Positions 8,345 to 16,449 of a stretch of DNA of 50,035 bases are shown in pieces. Position 1 is the stretch's first letter. Every line of letters starts with the position of its first letter. Made by a program: the position numbers and the translations under genes. The stretch comes from Rhizobium sp. Root1203 (GTDB taxonomy: Bacteria; Pseudomonadota; Alphaproteobacteria; Rhizobiales; Rhizobiaceae). Location of the stretch: assembly GCF_001424945.1 (NCBI RefSeq), contig NZ_LMCW01000009.1:1-50035 (forward strand), read 5' to 3'. The notes under the pieces were generated by a model. That model ran no database searches. It saw nothing but the letters and a program-made list of their open reading frames with translations, and was not told the origin of the DNA.

Positions 8345-9358
8345 ATGCTGAATTTTGACGAACAGAGGTTTCTCCGCATCCAGTCCGGCGCGGTGGCCCT
8401 GCGCGAACGGTTGGACCGGGTGATCGTCGATTGCCTGGCCGCCGGTGCCGAAAACATCCATTTCCTTGGAACGGGCGGCGCGGCGATCCTAATGCAGCCG
8501 GCAGCCCAATTGCTGCTACGCCAGTCGCGGTTTCCCGTCTTTATCGACATGCCGGCCGAGCTGGTCCTGACCGGATCGGCAAACCTGAATGGCAAATCGA
8601 TCGTCGTCATACCCTCGCTGTCGGGCACAACGAGGGAAAGCGTGGCACTCCTCGCCAAGGCGAAGGAAGCCGGCGCTACGGTGATCACTCTGGTCGGCCA
8701 TGAGGAAACGCCGATCGGCAAGGGTGGCGATCATGTCTTCGTGAACTTCGCCGAGGACGATACGTCCTGCGAATCCTTCTATCTGCAATCGCTGTTCATC
8801 GCGCTTTCGATCATGCGCCATCGCGGGGAGATCGGGAACTACAATCAGATTGCGGGTGAACTCGACAGGTTGCCGGCGCTGCTACTCGAAGTGAAGCGCG
8901 CTTACGAGCCGAAGGCCGAGGCTTTTGCGAGGGTGCTGGCCGGAGCCGAATATCACATCATCACCGGTGCCGGGAATGTCTGGCCGCAAGCCTTCTATTA
9001 CGGCATGTGCATTCTCGAGGAGATGCAGTGGATCCGTACTCGGCCGGTGCATGCATCCGATTTCTTCCACGGCACGCTGGAACTGGTCGAGGAGGGCGTT
9101 TCCGTCCTCCTGTTCAAGGGCGAGGATGCCTTGCGTCCACTGGCGGACCGGGTGGAGAATTTCGCACCTGAATATACCGACCGGTTGACCGTGCTCGATA
9201 CGGCCGAATTAACGCTGCCCGGCATTTCACCCGAGGTCCGCGGGCTGGTCTCGCCAGCGTTGCTCGCCACGGTGCTCGAACGCATCAGCGCGCATCTCGA
9301 AGTCATGCGAAATCATCCGCTGACAACGCGACGCTATTATAAGCGGGTCAACTATTGA
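8345..9358 (+). CDS. SIS-domain sugar-amine deglycase/isomerase (FrlB-like)
   Basis: 337 residues with two SIS domains. The first (about 25-165) has the phosphosugar-binding loop IPSLSGTTRESVALL and ENIHFLGTGGAA; the second (about 190-320) has YHIITGAGNVWPQAFYYGMC and ELVEEGVSVLLFKGE. In FrlB-type enzymes this fold splits 6-phospho-fructosyl-amino acids into glucose 6-phosphate and the free amino acid. The conserved EMQWIRTRPVHASDFFHGT tract fits that group rather than GlmS. GGAGG lies 10 bases before ATG. It heads an operon with a PfkB kinase 66 bp downstream. The exact substrate cannot be read from sequence. Confidence 0.85.
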   Translation: MLNFDEQRFLRIQSGAVALRERLDRVIVDCLAAGAENIHFLGTGGAAILMQPAAQLLLRQSRFPVFIDMPAELVLTGSANLNGKSIVVIPSLSGTTRESVALLAKAKEAGATVITLVGHEETPIGKGGDHVFVNFAEDDTSCESFYLQSLFIALSIMRHRGEIGNYNQIAGELDRLPALLLEVKRAYEPKAEAFARVLAGAEYHIITGAGNVWPQAFYYGMCILEEMQWIRTRPVHASDFFHGTLELVEEGVSVLLFKGEDALRPLADRVENFAPEYTDRLTVLDTAELTLPGISPEVRGLVSPALLATVLERISAHLEVMRNHPLTTRRYYKRVNY

Positions 9359-9424
9359 TGCGAGTTTGACAGGGCGCCGCGAATACTCCTAGAGGCAGGC
9401 GCGGCATTGTCGGGGAAGACCTGT

Positions 9425-10240
9425 ATGAAGAGACTTCGCATTGCAGCGGTTGGCGACAATTGCATCGACAAGTTCCTGTCGCCGTCGATCGGCGAGGCAC
9501 TTGTTGGCGGCAATGCGGTAAATGTCGCAGTACATCTCGCGAAGCTTGGCCATGAGGCATTCTATCTCGGAGCCGTCGGCCCTGATGTCGATGGCCGGCG
9601 GACGCGAACTGCCCTGATCGAGAACGCCGTTGCTGTTGCGCATATGCAGGAACGGCTAGGCAAGACTGCCCATACGGACATCGAGGTCCTGCCGTCGGGC
9701 GAGCGCGTGTTTCTGTTTGAGGATTTCGGCGTCTGCGCTGGCTACCGGCCATCGGAAGAAGATATCGCCGCGCTGAAGACCATGGACCACGTCCATATCG
9801 GTTGGCTGGATGATGGCGGTGCTCTGAGACACACGCTCGCTGCAGCCGGTGTCAGTGTCTCGCAAGATGTCTCCGTCAACGCCGACCCGGCCAGTCTCGG
9901 CATTGAGGGCCTGACGATCGCCTTTGGCTCGGCGGGCGAGGACGACACGGCGGTCGAGGCGATGATCGACCGCTTTCTTTGCGCTGGTGTTCGGGTAGCA
10001 GTGGTTACGCGGGGCTCGAAGGGGTCGGTGGCGGCGACGCTTGAAGAGCGGGCCGAAACGGGCATCATGCAGGTCGAGGTCGTAGACACCACCGGCGCTG
10101 GCGATAGCTTCATCGCGGGATTTCTGTCCGTGCATGTTGGCGGTGGATCGTTGCAGGAAGCGGTCGAGGCGGGACGAGAACGGGCAGCGCTCACCTGCTG
10201 CCACGTCGGCGGCTTTCCACAGAAGCCGACGGCGCTGTGA
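9425..10240 (+). CDS. PfkB-family sugar kinase (FrlD-like)
   Basis: 271 residues of the ribokinase/PfkB family. Family marks: N-terminal AAVGDNCIDKFL, the substrate-side GGNAVNVAVHLAKLG (residues ~30-45), and the ATP/anion-hole signature DTTGAGDSFIAGF (~220-232) with the catalytic Asp. It would phosphorylate the sugar of an imported Amadori-type conjugate at C6, making the substrate for the preceding deglycase. ATG 9425 is taken because the family starts there; the in-frame GTG-like upstream codons add only a few residues. Its stop lies 3 bp from the stop of the opposing EamA remnant. Confidence 0.83.
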   Translation: MKRLRIAAVGDNCIDKFLSPSIGEALVGGNAVNVAVHLAKLGHEAFYLGAVGPDVDGRRTRTALIENAVAVAHMQERLGKTAHTDIEVLPSGERVFLFEDFGVCAGYRPSEEDIAALKTMDHVHIGWLDDGGALRHTLAAAGVSVSQDVSVNADPASLGIEGLTIAFGSAGEDDTAVEAMIDRFLCAGVRVAVVTRGSKGSVAATLEERAETGIMQVEVVDTTGAGDSFIAGFLSVHVGGGSLQEAVEAGRERAALTCCHVGGFPQKPTAL

Positions 10241-10243
10241 TGC

Positions 10244-10590
10244 CTATTTCAGTACCAGCCAGCCGGACAGAATGATGATCAGCGCGCCAGCGATCGTGTA
10301 GGGGTTGACCGGTGCCGCAAAAAGCAGCGCGCCATAGAGGCACCCCCAGATGATCTGGCTGTACTGAAACGGCGCCACGACCGATGCCTCGCCGCAAGCA
10401 GCAACATCAGCCCGACAATCGTGGTGATCAGCGTGATCTGCGGCGCCGGCAGATCGATCGCCAGCAGCTTGATCAGCGCATCGGCACCGGAAAACACCGC
10501 GAAGGCAAGAACGGCGATACCGGCGGCACGCCTATTGGAGCGTCCTGACGAAGGTGTAGCCGAGAGTTCCGGTAAGGTCTCAGCGGACAT
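10244..10590 (-). pseudogene. EamA/DMT-family exporter with large internal deletion
   Basis: The start overlaps the permease stop by 11 bp (ATG at 10590, permease TGA at 10582), showing translational coupling in the original operon. The first frame gives a soluble N-terminus then AGIAVLAFAVFSGADALIKL and a second helix ending LMLLLAARHRSW. In another frame the last two EamA helices follow directly: ASVVAPFQYSQIIWG, then NPYTIAGALIIILSGWLVLK and stop. About 150-200 residues (the middle six or seven helices) are missing and the junction near 10385-10400 is out of frame. Drug/metabolite transporters of this family usually have ten helices, so no function remains. Confidence 0.85.
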
Positions 10591-11551
10591 TGAAACGGCC
10601 GAACCGCTCTTCGATGCGGGATTGGGTATATTCCAGCCCAATGGAAAGCAGCCAATAGATCATGGAAGCGGTGATCAGCATTTCAATATGGCGGAACTCG
10701 GTCTGTCCCTGGGTGCGGGCGAGATACATGATCTCCCATACGCCAACGACCGACACAAGCGAGGAATCCTTCAGCATGGCAATAAACTGGTTGCCGGTCG
10801 GCGGGATGATGATGCGCATGGCTTGTGGCAGAATCACCAGGGCCATGGTCTGGCTGGGCTTGAGACCGAGCGCGGTCGCCGCTTCCGACTGGCCCCTGTC
10901 GATGCTTTCGATGCCGGCGCGGAAAATCTCGGTCATATAGGCGCCATAACAGAGCGACAGGGCAAGGATGCCCGCCGGTATCGCGCCGATGACATAGCCG
11001 ACCTGCGGCAGGCCGAGATAGATGATGTAGATCTGCATGAGCAGCGGCAGGCCGCGAAAGAGCGAAGTGTAAAAGGTCGCAAGCCCATAGATCACGCCGT
11101 TGCGCGAGAGCTTGGCAATAGCACCGGCCAGCGCGATTACGGTGGCGACCGCGATTGAGATCGCCGAAATGAACAGCGTCGTTGTGACGCCCTGGGTGAT
11201 GAGGAAGCCGATTTTCTTGGCGATGAAGGCGAAGGAAAGATTGAACGAATAGAAGAAGAGCATTAGCAGGACGAAGAGTTCGATCCACACGCCGATGATC
11301 TGCCAGCGGCGCGGCAGGAGCCGCAGCAGCGTCCAATTGGCTGCGAGAATCAGGGCGATCAGCAACGAGGACATAAGGCGGCTGGCGAGCGGATTATCGG
11401 TCACCCATGGCGCACTCGACGGCAGCATATACCCGAGCCAATGCGAACTGACACCAAGCTGGAACAGGCCGAGCGTAATCACCAGGATAATCAGCGCCAC
11501 GCCGAGGCGCCTCACGGCATCAGGATAGGTGAGAATGAGTCGAGCCAGCAT
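10580..11551 (-). CDS. ABC transporter permease, polar amino acid (HisM-type)
   Basis: About 323 residues with several hydrophobic helices. The cytoplasmic EAA loop is clear: GAYMTEIFRAGIESIDRGQS followed by EAATALGL...LPQAMRIIIPP, the binding site for the ATPase. A long N-terminal part adds at least two extra helices before the standard domain. ATG 11551 lies 17 bp after the oxidase stop; the frame extends upstream to 11590, overlapping it. It belongs with the binding protein at 12909-13736. No ATP-binding subunit is encoded anywhere nearby, so it must be supplied from elsewhere or was lost. Confidence 0.88.
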   Translation of the reverse strand: MLARLILTYPDAVRRLGVALIILVITLGLFQLGVSSHWLGYMLPSSAPWVTDNPLASRLMSSLLIALILAANWTLLRLLPRRWQIIGVWIELFVLLMLFFYSFNLSFAFIAKKIGFLITQGVTTTLFISAISIAVATVIALAGAIAKLSRNGVIYGLATFYTSLFRGLPLLMQIYIIYLGLPQVGYVIGAIPAGILALSLCYGAYMTEIFRAGIESIDRGQSEAATALGLKPSQTMALVILPQAMRIIIPPTGNQFIAMLKDSSLVSVVGVWEIMYLARTQGQTEFRHIEMLITASMIYWLLSIGLEYTQSRIEERFGRFNVR

Positions 11552-11568
11552 GCGCTGCGTCCCTTGGT

Positions 11569-12849
11569 TCAGGCAGTGCGTTCGCGCCACCAGTCCTGTG
11601 CTTGAAGTTTCCAGTAGGTGAGCTGCGCCACGGCAAGGCCGGCTACGCCTCCTGCCCAGACCAGGCCGAATGGCGCAAACAGCTTGTAACGATCGCTCTG
11701 GCCGAGGATGGCCTCGGCCACGAGTTTGCCGCCGATCGCGGTCGTATTGAGCCCGTGGCCGCCGAAGGCCGTGCAGTGCCAGACACCGGGCTCGACCTCG
11801 CCGATCTGTGGCATCAGGTGGCGGGCATAGGACATCAGGCCCGACCAGGCGAGTTCTGTCTTGAGACCCGAGAGCTGCGGATAGGTGCCGGTCATCTCGC
11901 GGCGGAGTTCAGCAACGACGCCGGCCGTGGAGGCAGCGCGTGTGGTGATCCGGCCGCCCCAGAGGATGCGTTTTCCATTGTCCACAAGGCGGTAGTAATC
12001 GCCGGCGCGGCGGTTGTCGCCGATCGCGTCGCGGGTCGCGATCGCGTTGGCGATCAGATCAGGCGCCTCCTCGCTGACCATCACATAGGTCGCGATCGGC
12101 AGGAAAGCGCGCTGGAGCCGCGGCTCCAGGCTGCCGGTGTAGCCGCCTGTCGTGAAGACCATGTGCCGGGCTCGGACTTCGCCACTGGCGGTGCGCACGC
12201 GTTTCTCCGCGCCCGAAAGGCTGGTCGAGATCGCCGCCGAACCCTCGAAGATCTTGCCGCCGAGCCGTTCGATTTCGGCCGCGATGGCGCGGAGATAATT
12301 CAGCGGATGCATGTGAAAGGCTTTGGGATTGCGGAGCGCCTGAAAATATCGTTGCGACTTCAGCACCGCCCGCACCTGCTCGGTGTCGAGATAGTCAAGT
12401 TCGTAGTCGTAGTCCTTGAGCAACTGCTCGCGGTAGGTCTTGAGCGACGCGGCATCATCATGGCGCAACACACTGGTGATGCCGGGCTGCGGCGCTGCAC
12501 TCTCGATATTGAGATCGCGGATGGTGTCGCGGATGAAATCGACGCCCTCCGTCGAGAGATGGAAGAGCTTTTTGGCATCATCCTTGCCCGCCGTCCGCGC
12601 GATGTCATCGCTGCCGGTGGCGAAGCCGGGGGCTACGAAACCACCGTTGCGGCCGGACGCGCCGAAGCCCACGATCTCGGCTTCCAGCACGACCACTTTC
12701 TGGCCGGCGCGGACGAGTTGCAGCGCAGTTGTCAGACCAGCCAGCCCTGCGCCGATCACGACCGCGTCGCAATCCTCCGGCCCAGAGAGTGAAGACCGCG
12801 ACCGATCTTCGGCAATAGTTCGCTTGTAATAGGTATCGGGGTAGGACAT
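11569..12849 (-). CDS. FAD-dependent oxidoreductase, DAO/PuuB-like
   Basis: 426 residues. The Rossmann FAD motif is AVVIGAGLAGLTTALQL (around residue 30) with the acidic end at VVVLEAE; the following GFGASGRNGGFVAPGF is typical of the D-amino acid oxidase/glycine oxidase superfamily, close to gamma-glutamylputrescine oxidases. A hydrophobic segment near the C-terminus (GLVWAGGVAGLAVAQLTYW) is unusual and could associate it with the membrane. Set between a binding protein and a permease in a deglycase locus, it may oxidise the amine part of the imported conjugate, analogous to amadoriases; that role is inference. ATG 12849 is chosen over the open frame start at 12912, which would overlap the binding-protein gene. 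Confidence 0.82.
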   Translation of the reverse strand: MSYPDTYYKRTIAEDRSRSSLSGPEDCDAVVIGAGLAGLTTALQLVRAGQKVVVLEAEIVGFGASGRNGGFVAPGFATGSDDIARTAGKDDAKKLFHLSTEGVDFIRDTIRDLNIESAAPQPGITSVLRHDDAASLKTYREQLLKDYDYELDYLDTEQVRAVLKSQRYFQALRNPKAFHMHPLNYLRAIAAEIERLGGKIFEGSAAISTSLSGAEKRVRTASGEVRARHMVFTTGGYTGSLEPRLQRAFLPIATYVMVSEEAPDLIANAIATRDAIGDNRRAGDYYRLVDNGKRILWGGRITTRAASTAGVVAELRREMTGTYPQLSGLKTELAWSGLMSYARHLMPQIGEVEPGVWHCTAFGGHGLNTTAIGGKLVAEAILGQSDRYKLFAPFGLVWAGGVAGLAVAQLTYWKLQAQDWWRERTA

Positions 12850-12872
12850 TGCACGCTCTTCGAAATGGAAAG

Positions 12873-12897
12873 GCACGGGCGGGCAAACCGCCCGTGC
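12873..12897. promoter_or_regulatory. Strong hairpin between binding-protein and oxidase genes
   Basis: GCACGGGCGG-GCAAA-CCGCCCGTGC, a perfect 10-bp stem with a 5-base loop and no U-run. Such hairpins after a solute-binding-protein cistron commonly protect its mRNA or partly stop transcription, raising binding protein over downstream subunits. Confidence 0.7.
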
Positions 12898-12908
12898 GAC
12901 GCCGCAAA

Positions 12909-13736
12909 TCAATCTGCGCTATAATCCTTGCCGTACCACTTGGTGGTCAGCGTGGCGAGCGTGCCATCCTTCTTCATCTCGGCGATGATGCCGCCGACCT
13001 TCGCGGTCCAGTCCGGGTCGACCTTTTCGGCGATCACGACGAGCGGCTCGCGGAAGGCATACTCGCCTTCGATAACGCGGACCGGATAGCCGTTCTTGAT
13101 CGCGTTCTTGGCCGTCTGTTCCGGCGCGATAACGGCGGACAGGCGAACGCCGTCACCGAGGCGAAGGTCGTCGAAGGGCAGCATGGAATCGGCGAACGTG
13201 CGCACTTCACCGGGCTCGAGCTTGTATTCGATCGGTGGAACGCCCGGCGCGTCTATCTCCAGGCGCCGATTGATGAAATCCTCCGAGGTCGTCGCGGTCT
13301 CGACGCCGATCACCTTGCCGTTGAGGTCGGTGACGGTCTTGGCGGTATTGTCCTTGTGCACGACATAGACATAGGGGCTGTAGTAATAGACGCCGACGAA
13401 ATCAATCACTTGCGCACGCGGTTTGGTCGGTGTCACTGAGCCGACGCCGAGATCGTAGCGGCCCTGCCAGCGACCGCCGGTGAGCGTCGCCCAATCCGGC
13501 GTTTCGAAGGTGATTTCGACGCCAAGACGCTTGGCGATCTCGCGGGAAACATCGATATCGAAGCCGACCATCTGGTTGCTGTCGTCAAGATAGCTCTGGG
13601 GCGGCCAACCACTGTTGGTGGCGACGACCATTGCCTTCTTTTCCATCACGCGATCGAGCGTCGCCCCAGCTTGAGCCTGCGTCGAAAGCGTCATTGCGGC
13701 CGCACCAAGTGCCAGCCATGTCAAAAGTCTCCTCAT
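12909..13736 (-). CDS. ABC transporter substrate-binding protein (amino acid type)
   Basis: 275 residues with a Sec signal peptide (RRLLTWLALGAAAMTLSTQAQA, cleavage near 23). The mature part is a SBP_bac_3 domain: VVATNSGWPPQSYLDDSN, then MVGFDIDVSREIAKRLGVEITF and a C-terminal TTKWYGKD. Periplasmic receptor for the permease at 10580-11551. GGGAGG stands 8 bases before the ATG. First gene of the minus-strand operon; a TGTCTGACA palindrome lies about 40 bp upstream, matching the operator of the divergent deglycase operon. Confidence 0.88.
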   Translation of the reverse strand: MRRLLTWLALGAAAMTLSTQAQAGATLDRVMEKKAMVVATNSGWPPQSYLDDSNQMVGFDIDVSREIAKRLGVEITFETPDWATLTGGRWQGRYDLGVGSVTPTKPRAQVIDFVGVYYYSPYVYVVHKDNTAKTVTDLNGKVIGVETATTSEDFINRRLEIDAPGVPPIEYKLEPGEVRTFADSMLPFDDLRLGDGVRLSAVIAPEQTAKNAIKNGYPVRVIEGEYAFREPLVVIAEKVDPDWTAKVGGIIAEMKKDGTLATLTTKWYGKDYSAD

Positions 13737-13773
13737 CGAGATCCTCCCTTTCCATCACATGAAGTATGTAAGA

Positions 13774-13784
13774 TGTCTGACAAC
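13774..13784. promoter_or_regulatory. Probable GntR operator (transport side)
   Basis: TGTC-T-GACA followed by AC; compare TTGTCTTACAAC at 8295-8306. It sits 38-48 bp before the binding-protein start, in promoter position, supporting control of both units by the GntR protein. Confidence 0.55.
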
Positions 13785-14312
13785 GTAGATGAAAGGAATG
13801 TTATGGCGCTGTCAATAGCCACTCTGCGCCACTGATACGCCAAGCAGTAATGCACGCGCTTGCCCCACTATTCCTTTCACAAGAAGCGTTACGTCGGATC
13901 GCCAGGGGCTGGCAGACAGGATGGAAGAAACGCCATGCTTAGAAATTGCGACGGAACATCGCATTCGAGGATCGACGATGGTCTGCTTTCGGTAAAAGCC
14001 CAGAAAACCTCAACGACCGATATGAGGGCGCAAAGCGGTCATTCGCGCCAAGATCGTCAAGTGGCAGCTTTGGGGCCGACAGCAGACCAATGCCCTCGGC
14101 AGCATCGCGCTAGTTTCGGTCCTTCGCCTCCAGGTAAGCTCGCAGTCGGAGGATCGAAGGCTCCGGTACTCACGGAGGACAGGAGGCATCATGGCGGCGC
14201 GTTTACGCAAGATCGCCGGCTGGTCATCGGGTCTTCGCCTCAGAACGCCCTGGTGAGTGGCGCGGGGGACTGATGTGCTCCTACCACATAAGCAGGAACT
14301 TAGCACGGCCAC
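13785..14312. other. Intergenic stretch, no convincing gene
   Basis: About 530 bp. A 137-codon frame on + (13860-14273) and a 100-codon frame on - overlap here but neither has recognisable motifs or ribosome sites. The sequence contains copy 2 of the degenerate dispersed repeat near 13982-14037. Probably decayed intergenic DNA. Confidence 0.4.
13982..14037 (+). repeat. Degenerate dispersed repeat, copy 2
   Basis: Partner of 6418-6475. The core ctcaacg-ccga...tgagggcgcaaagc is shared with about three mismatches over 28 bases, and the flanking gctttc block is also kept. Confidence 0.55.
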
Positions 14313-14633
14313 CTATTTCATCAGGCTGCGGGCGATCTGCACAACGGCTCCATCGCTGGCATCTGCCCCCTTCGTCTGCTTCCCAGCTTGCAACCACGAC
14401 GCAGTCATGACCTCCCGGACATCTTCGTCGCATGGAGGGATGCCGGCCTCATGGAAATCCCGACGGATCGCCGCGAGTATGTCGTTGCGGTGGACGTCGA
14501 GTGCATCCCTTGCGAGACTATCAGAGTAGGCTTTCGCCTCTTCGCGACCAAGGCCCATCTTGCTGGCGGCCCACATGCCGATCAACTTGTTGCGCCGAAC
14601 CATTCTCATGGCATCTGTGCCCATCGCAGCCAT
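14313..14633 (-). CDS. DUF1476 family protein (ATP synthase zeta-type inhibitor paralog)
   Basis: 106 residues. RRNKLIGMWAASKMGLGREEAKAYSD and the later IRRDFHEAGI..CDEDVREVM match DUF1476, a helical family that includes the alphaproteobacterial F1-ATPase inhibitor subunit zeta. The N-terminal inhibitory stretch is shorter and different (MAAMGTDAMRM instead of the usual DEREKAFE...F), and an extra tail follows. AGGAG lies 7-11 bases before the ATG. The canonical copy is usually chromosomal, so this is likely an accessory paralog; whether it touches F1-ATPase is unknown. Confidence 0.75.
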   Translation of the reverse strand: MAAMGTDAMRMVRRNKLIGMWAASKMGLGREEAKAYSDSLARDALDVHRNDILAAIRRDFHEAGIPPCDEDVREVMTASWLQAGKQTKGADASDGAVVQIARSLMK

Positions 14634-14897
14634 CGAAATCTCCTCACTTGGCCTCTAAGTAGACTAGCACAAATCTCAAGCACGGATTGCTCTTAATCGC
14701 TCCCTGGTTCCGAACTATCCGACCGCTTCGGGCCCGACAGCCGCCAACGCGTCTCGGACGGAAAGCGCCAAATGTAGTCGTCAGGATAAGCTTTCGTGTG
14801 TGGCAGCTCTCGACCCCATTTCGGTCATTTGTCGTCCAGAAGGAACGTCTACTTCGAGCCCCATACCTTCCGGCTGGCGATTTGCTAAACTGTTCGA

Positions 14898-15386
14898 ATG
14901 ATGACACCCAATCAATACAGTTTTCGCAAGGTGACGCCGGATGATCTCAATATGCTCACGGGATGGCGATCGAACGCACATGTCCGTGAATGGTGGGATT
15001 CAGATGAGCCATACGACGAAGCGGACTTGGCTGATCCCCGGGTAACGCGCTGGATTGTTTCGAATGCCGGACGCCCGTTTGCGTTCATGCAGGACTACGC
15101 AGTTCACGGGTGGGAAGAACACCATTTTGCCCATCTTCCCAAGGGCTCGCGGGGAATTGACCAATTCATCGGAGACCCCGAAATGATCGGCGTTGGGCAT
15201 GGATCAGCCTTTATCACTATGAGAATGCAGGCACTCTTTGATCGGGGGACACCTGTGATCGCCACGGATCCGCATCCAAAGAACTCACGGGCGATAGCCG
15301 TTTACAAGAAGCTGGGTTTCGAGCCGTTTGGACCACCGCAGAAAACACAATGGGGTCTGATCTTGCCCATGTGCGCTAAGAAATAA
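14898..15386 (+). CDS. GNAT acetyltransferase, aminoglycoside 6'-N-acetyltransferase-like
   Basis: 162 residues of the acetyltransferase group that includes AAC(6') enzymes. YSFRKVTPDDLNMLTGWRSNAHVREWW opens the domain; GIDQFIGDPEMIGVGHGSAFI (residues ~95-115) carries the acetyl-CoA loop; TDPHPKNSRAIAVYKKLGFE closes it. Those two tracts are typical of the AacA/IucB-like group rather than RimI. It could acetylate an aminoglycoside or another amine such as a hydroxylysine; sequence alone does not decide, and no resistance is claimed. Tandem ATGs at 14898 and 14901 are both possible starts; the ribosome site is weak. Confidence 0.78.
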   Translation: MMTPNQYSFRKVTPDDLNMLTGWRSNAHVREWWDSDEPYDEADLADPRVTRWIVSNAGRPFAFMQDYAVHGWEEHHFAHLPKGSRGIDQFIGDPEMIGVGHGSAFITMRMQALFDRGTPVIATDPHPKNSRAIAVYKKLGFEPFGPPQKTQWGLILPMCAKK

Positions 15387-15503
15387 CCCTCGCGCAGGAC
15401 ACGGCAGCTCCGTCCGCAAAGCAGCCGTCCGAAAAACTGAATTACCACGGCAGCTTCCATCCCTTTTCCGATCACGCGCCCTTCCTCAGCAAAGCGAAGC
15501 AGG

Positions 15504-15580
15504 ATGACGGCCTGGCGGCGGGAGATTTGAGTGAGCGCTAGGTCGGGGGTATACTAGCCACACCATGGCCTGGGGGTTGG
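15504..15580. repeat. Cupin/nuclease tail repeat, copy 2
   Basis: Matches 4363-4438 with about nine differences, including the MTAWRREI codons of the cupin and, on the minus strand, the last codons of the nuclease (..PWCG, stop). Neither gene is present here; at about 15575 the repeat passes directly into an ECF41 sigma fragment. Confidence 0.85.
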
Positions 15581-15885
15581 TCGTGCTCGAACGGCTCTCT
15601 CCGCCAGAGCGAGTGGCGTTCGTGCTCCACGATTTGTTCAACCTTCCGTTTGAAGACATCGGGCCAATCATCGCCCGAACACCCCCCGCCGCGAGGCAGC
15701 TTGCGAGCCGGGCGCGTCGGCGCGTTCAAGGCAAACCTGAGGCCACAGCGGCAGATCGGTGCGGCATGGCGAAATTGTGGGTGCCTTTTTGGTGGCGTCA
15801 CGCGACGGCGATTTCGCCGCCCTGTTAGCCATGCTCAACCCTCACGTCGGACTGAGCGCTGACACCGCGGCCATAACGGCGAGCC
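15568..15885 (+). pseudogene. ECF41-type sigma factor fragment
   Basis: Reads VVLERLSPPERVAFVLHDLF, then PFEDIGPIIARTPPAARQLA, which is the sigma-4 helix-turn-helix of SigJ/ECF41 factors. After a frameshift near 15750 it continues HGEIVGAFLVASRDGDFAALLAML, the start of the SnoaL-like C-terminal domain typical of ECF41. The sigma-2 domain is missing, as is most of the C-terminal domain (similarity stops around 15870). Such factors direct RNA polymerase to stress promoters; this remnant cannot. Confidence 0.75.
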
Positions 15886-15975
15886 GTGAGCGCGTCAGCA
15901 CAGCGAGGGAATACTGGCGCCCGAGATCCGAGGTTACGAACGCGTGGCGAGGTTATTTCACAAGCAAGCGCGCGC

Positions 15976-15995
15976 CTCGCCAAACCACGGAGCAA
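15976..15995. repeat. 20-bp exact repeat at a breakpoint, copy 1
   Basis: ctcgccaaaccacggagcaa, identical to 43321-43340. It lies between the sigma fragment and the 71-aa gene; the partner lies directly next to a duplicated tautomerase fragment. Confidence 0.8.
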
Positions 15996-16003
15996 GCTGG
16001 TTT

Positions 16004-16219
16004 TCACCAATTTCCTGGATCCGCAGTGTGATCGCTTGCCGCAAACTCATCCGCCTGGCTTTGATCCAGCCTCACGTCTAGCGTCGAGTTAGTGTCATCG
16101 CGCACCGAGAAGGTAAGCGGCGCCGGCCCAATGGTGAGGCTTTGATACATTAAAAGCGCGGCCTCTTCTGGAGTATCCGCTTCGATTTCCTGCACTACAG
16201 TTACGACAAATTTGCGCAT
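16004..16219 (-). CDS. Hypothetical protein, 71 aa
   Basis: A small soluble protein starting RKFVVTVVQEIEADTPEEAA and ending HTADPGNW. The alternating strand-helix pattern (VVTVVQEIEADTPEEAALLMYQ) resembles small DUF-type proteins with a 'V.A.TPEEA' motif; no function known to me. ATG 16219 is used; the frame is open to 16309, but the upstream residues look noncoding. Orphan gene, opposite to the flanking remnants. Confidence 0.55.
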   Translation of the reverse strand: MRKFVVTVVQEIEADTPEEAALLMYQSLTIGPAPLTFSVRDDTNSTLDVRLDQSQADEFAASDHTADPGNW

Positions 16220-16449
16220 CGATTTCGGCTCTCTTCTGGTAGGTCCCGGTTCTCGATCAGCAGCCCTTTTGAAGGACTCAAGATGTCCGGCGTCGGTCCG
16301 ACAGAGCATCCGGAAGGGCTCGATGCGTTCCTCGAAACAACTCCGTCATTCTTCCCGCGAGTCGACACCGCTTTGTAGTCGCGTCAACCTTGGGAACAGG
16401 CCGCTAGATTGTCATCTTGCGGCCTTGCTTGTCTAGTTAAGAACCCTTC

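Noticed and set aside
11602..12792. A 396-codon open frame on the plus strand
   Set aside because: Antisense to the DAO-type oxidase, whose FAD motif and family features are unmistakable; the plus-strand product is Arg/Ala-rich and motif-free.
14898..15386. Calling the GNAT gene a confirmed antibiotic-resistance gene
   Set aside because: The acetyltransferase fold and AAC(6')-like blocks are visible, but the same blocks occur in enzymes acting on other amines, so resistance is not asserted.
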